From positions 62,001-126,000 of the forward strand of contig NZ_JAINZT010000004.1 in assembly GCF_020166515.1 (NCBI RefSeq): a stretch of DNA of 64,000 nt. The letters are read 5' to 3'. The stretch is from Robertkochia flava. Lineage in GTDB: Bacteria; Bacteroidota; Bacteroidia; Flavobacteriales; Flavobacteriaceae. This document shows positions 62,462-64,000 of the stretch, one piece after another; within the stretch, counting starts at the first letter, position 1, and each line of letters opens with the position of its first letter. The notes below the pieces were generated by a model. It saw only the letters and a program-made list of their open reading frames with translations, was not told the DNA's origin and did no database searches. The position numbers were made by a program, and so were the translations under genes.

Positions 62462-64000
62462 ATGAAAAGACAATTACACTGCCTTTTAGTGTTTCTGTTC
62501 TTGGGTGTATCGTATCTCCACGCCCAATCCCTAACAATTGAAGGCCATGTTAAAGACGATAATGGAGGGGCGCTACCCGGAGTAAATATTGTAATGGAAG
62601 GAGGTAACCAATGGGCGGTTACCGACATGGACGGCTATTACTCCATAGAGGTGCCCGATGGAAATGTGAAGTTAGTCTTTTCTTATATAGGCATGCAAAC
62701 CCATGTGGAAGCGGTTAACAACAGAACCCTTGTCGATGTTGTTCTTACGGAAAGTTTTGAAGAGCTCGAATCTGTGATCGTGGTCGCCTATGGAACCTCT
62801 ACCAAGGAGGCCTATACCGGAGCAGCTTCGGTGGTCGAGAACGAGGTGATCGAAAACCGGCCCGTATCCTCTTTCGAGAAATCCCTTCAGGGAACTACTC
62901 CCGGGTTAATGGTTTCCAGCAGTTCTGGTCAGCCCGGAGCAAGCGCTACCGTGAGAATTCGGGGTATTGGTTCTCTAAGTGCCAGCAGTGCTCCGCTTTA
63001 TGTGCTTGATGGGATACCCATGTCCGGGTCTGTTACCGATATCAACCCGAATGATATTGAAAGCGTTACCGTGCTTAAAGATGCAGCAGCCTCCTCCCTG
63101 TATGGTTCCAGAGCAGCCAATGGGGTTATTCTCATTAACACGAAAACCGGTAAAGCGGGCTCTACAAGAATCAGTCTCACCAGCCAGCTGGGAGTCTCTG
63201 AACGTATTTCAGACGGATATGCTCTTATGAATTCCACCCAGTTTTATGAGCACACCTGGATGGGCTTATACAACCAGGCCCTGATAAACGGCGCTTCCAA
63301 TGATGACGCCAGGGCTTACGCCCATGCCAATGTCCGGGAATTTGTGGGATATAACCCTTTCGGTGTCGAAAACCCGTTGGATACCAATGGAAAACTCATT
63401 AGCGGGACCCAGGTCCTCACCAATACCGACTGGCGGGATCAAGTATACAAAACCGGGATCACTCAGAATGTTAACCTCAATGTATCTGGTGGATCCGACC
63501 TTACTAAAGTATTTATGTCACTGGGGTATTTCAGGGATTCGGGGATTACCCTTGGTTCAGATTTTACCCGGTTGACCAATAAGATTAATGTTTCGCATAA
63601 GATCAATCATTTTCTGGAAGTAGGCCTTAATACACATCTTTCCTACTCAAAAACCAATGCACCCCCGAGCGGTTCCGGAGGAGCCAACCCGGTCCGGTCT
63701 GCAGAGGTGATCAATGCTGCCTCCCCCGTCTACAATGAATTTGGAGAATTTGAATGGGGCAATAAGGCCGTTTTTGACTTTAACCCGGTGGGACTGGCCG
63801 AATTGGATAAATACCGCTATGAGACCAAAAGAGCAGTGGTGAATGCCTTTTTTAATTTTAAGTTATCTCCTTCTTTCAACTTCAGAACTACCGCAGGTAT
63901 TGATAACAGTCTGAACAGCGGGTTGAATTACTACAATCCGGAGCACGGAAACGGAGCTGGTGTAAATGGACGTACAACAACCTCCAATACCGATAACCTC
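62462..64000 (+). CDS. SusC/RagA-type TonB-dependent transporter, N-terminal part (runs off window)
   Basis: The first 513 codons, open to the window end. The start is ATG 62462 (MKRQLHCLLVFLFLGVSYLHAQ, signal peptide). Next come a carboxypeptidase-regulatory-like domain (IEGHVKDDNGGALPGVNIVM, about 27-100), the SusC motif IVVAYGTSTKEAYTGAA and the plug (RIRGIGSLSASSAPLYVLDG, then VLKDAAASSLYGSRAANGVI). Barrel strands begin at about 240. The SusD partner and substrate genes lie beyond base 64000. It is different from the SusC at 9857-13027 in its plug region (LYGSRAANGV versus IYGSLASNGV). Confidence 0.95.
   Translation, partial: MKRQLHCLLVFLFLGVSYLHAQSLTIEGHVKDDNGGALPGVNIVMEGGNQWAVTDMDGYYSIEVPDGNVKLVFSYIGMQTHVEAVNNRTLVDVVLTESFEELESVIVVAYGTSTKEAYTGAASVVENEVIENRPVSSFEKSLQGTTPGLMVSSSSGQPGASATVRIRGIGSLSASSAPLYVLDGIPMSGSVTDINPNDIESVTVLKDAAASSLYGSRAANGVILINTKTGKAGSTRISLTSQLGVSERISDGYALMNSTQFYEHTWMGLYNQALINGASNDDARAYAHANVREFVGYNPFGVENPLDTNGKLISGTQVLTNTDWRDQVYKTGITQNVNLNVSGGSDLTKVFMSLGYFRDSGITLGSDFTRLTNKINVSHKINHFLEVGLNTHLSYSKTNAPPSGSGGANPVRSAEVINAASPVYNEFGEFEWGNKAVFDFNPVGLAELDKYRYETKRAVVNAFFNFKLSPSFNFRTTAGIDNSLNSGLNYYNPEHGNGAGVNGRTTTSNTDNL

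Overview
The window is a stretch of chromosome from a member of the Bacteroidota, most likely a marine Flavobacteriaceae. This rests on two SusC-type TonB-dependent receptors and a SusD lipoprotein, a bacillithiol enzyme (BshC), lipoproteins with acidic stretches after the lipid-modified cysteine, recurrent TAnnTTTG promoter-like boxes, weak Shine-Dalgarno sequences, and a housekeeping set (guaA, pyrG, yidC, mnmA, rimO) of typical flavobacterial length. Base composition looks even. I saw no phage, insertion sequence, integrase, CRISPR array, rRNA or convincing tRNA, although tRNAs cannot be excluded by eye.

Layout. 1-3.4 kb: the start of a HupE/UreJ-like gene, a membrane-anchored PpiC-type isomerase, a small HExxH protein and a GH3-type acyl-adenylate protein. 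3.6-14.9 kb: the most coherent functional block. A minus-strand run (SusC, SusD, a GHL10 glycosidase lipoprotein, GNAT, an AmpG-like MFS transporter, a NagZ-type GH3 hexosaminidase) faces a plus-strand DeoR regulator and MurQ. I read it as a peptidoglycan-fragment (amino-sugar) uptake and recycling locus controlled from the shared 297-bp intergenic region, which holds two TGCA-type dyads. 15-20.7 kb: a lipoprotein amidase with a small membrane protein, RimO, and a TPR lipoprotein. 21-28.2 kb: a DUF418 membrane protein, two envelope proteins, then a cluster of two unknown envelope proteins and an ABC exporter, ending in a LolA-like gene broken by an in-frame stop. 28.2-36.5 kb: M14 peptidase, BshC, a divergent flavin-oxidase-like / PLP-decarboxylase pair around a perfect 21-bp palindrome, and an outer-membrane protein beside a gutted paralogue of itself. 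36.7-45.1 kb: guaA, a LysM protein, OsmC, DUF922, DUF3820, pyrG, yidC. 45.2-49.2 kb: two tandem four-repeat fasciclin lipoproteins. 49.5-58.4 kb: mnmA, a nitronate monooxygenase-like enzyme, Nudix, two VOC proteins, small secreted proteins including a paralogous pair, an S9 peptidase fused to a degenerate FGE-like domain, and an SRPBCC protein. 58.4-64 kb: looser, AT-rich spacing with a membrane-anchored AraC regulator, a decayed Lys-rich small ORF, a coiled-coil repeat lipoprotein, and the first 513 codons of a second SusC running off the end.

Nothing here is a clear new defence or mobile system. The best leads are the MurQ-linked SusCD locus and its candidate operators, the peptidase-FGE fusion, the palindrome between the two vitamin-B6-related genes, and three decayed genes.
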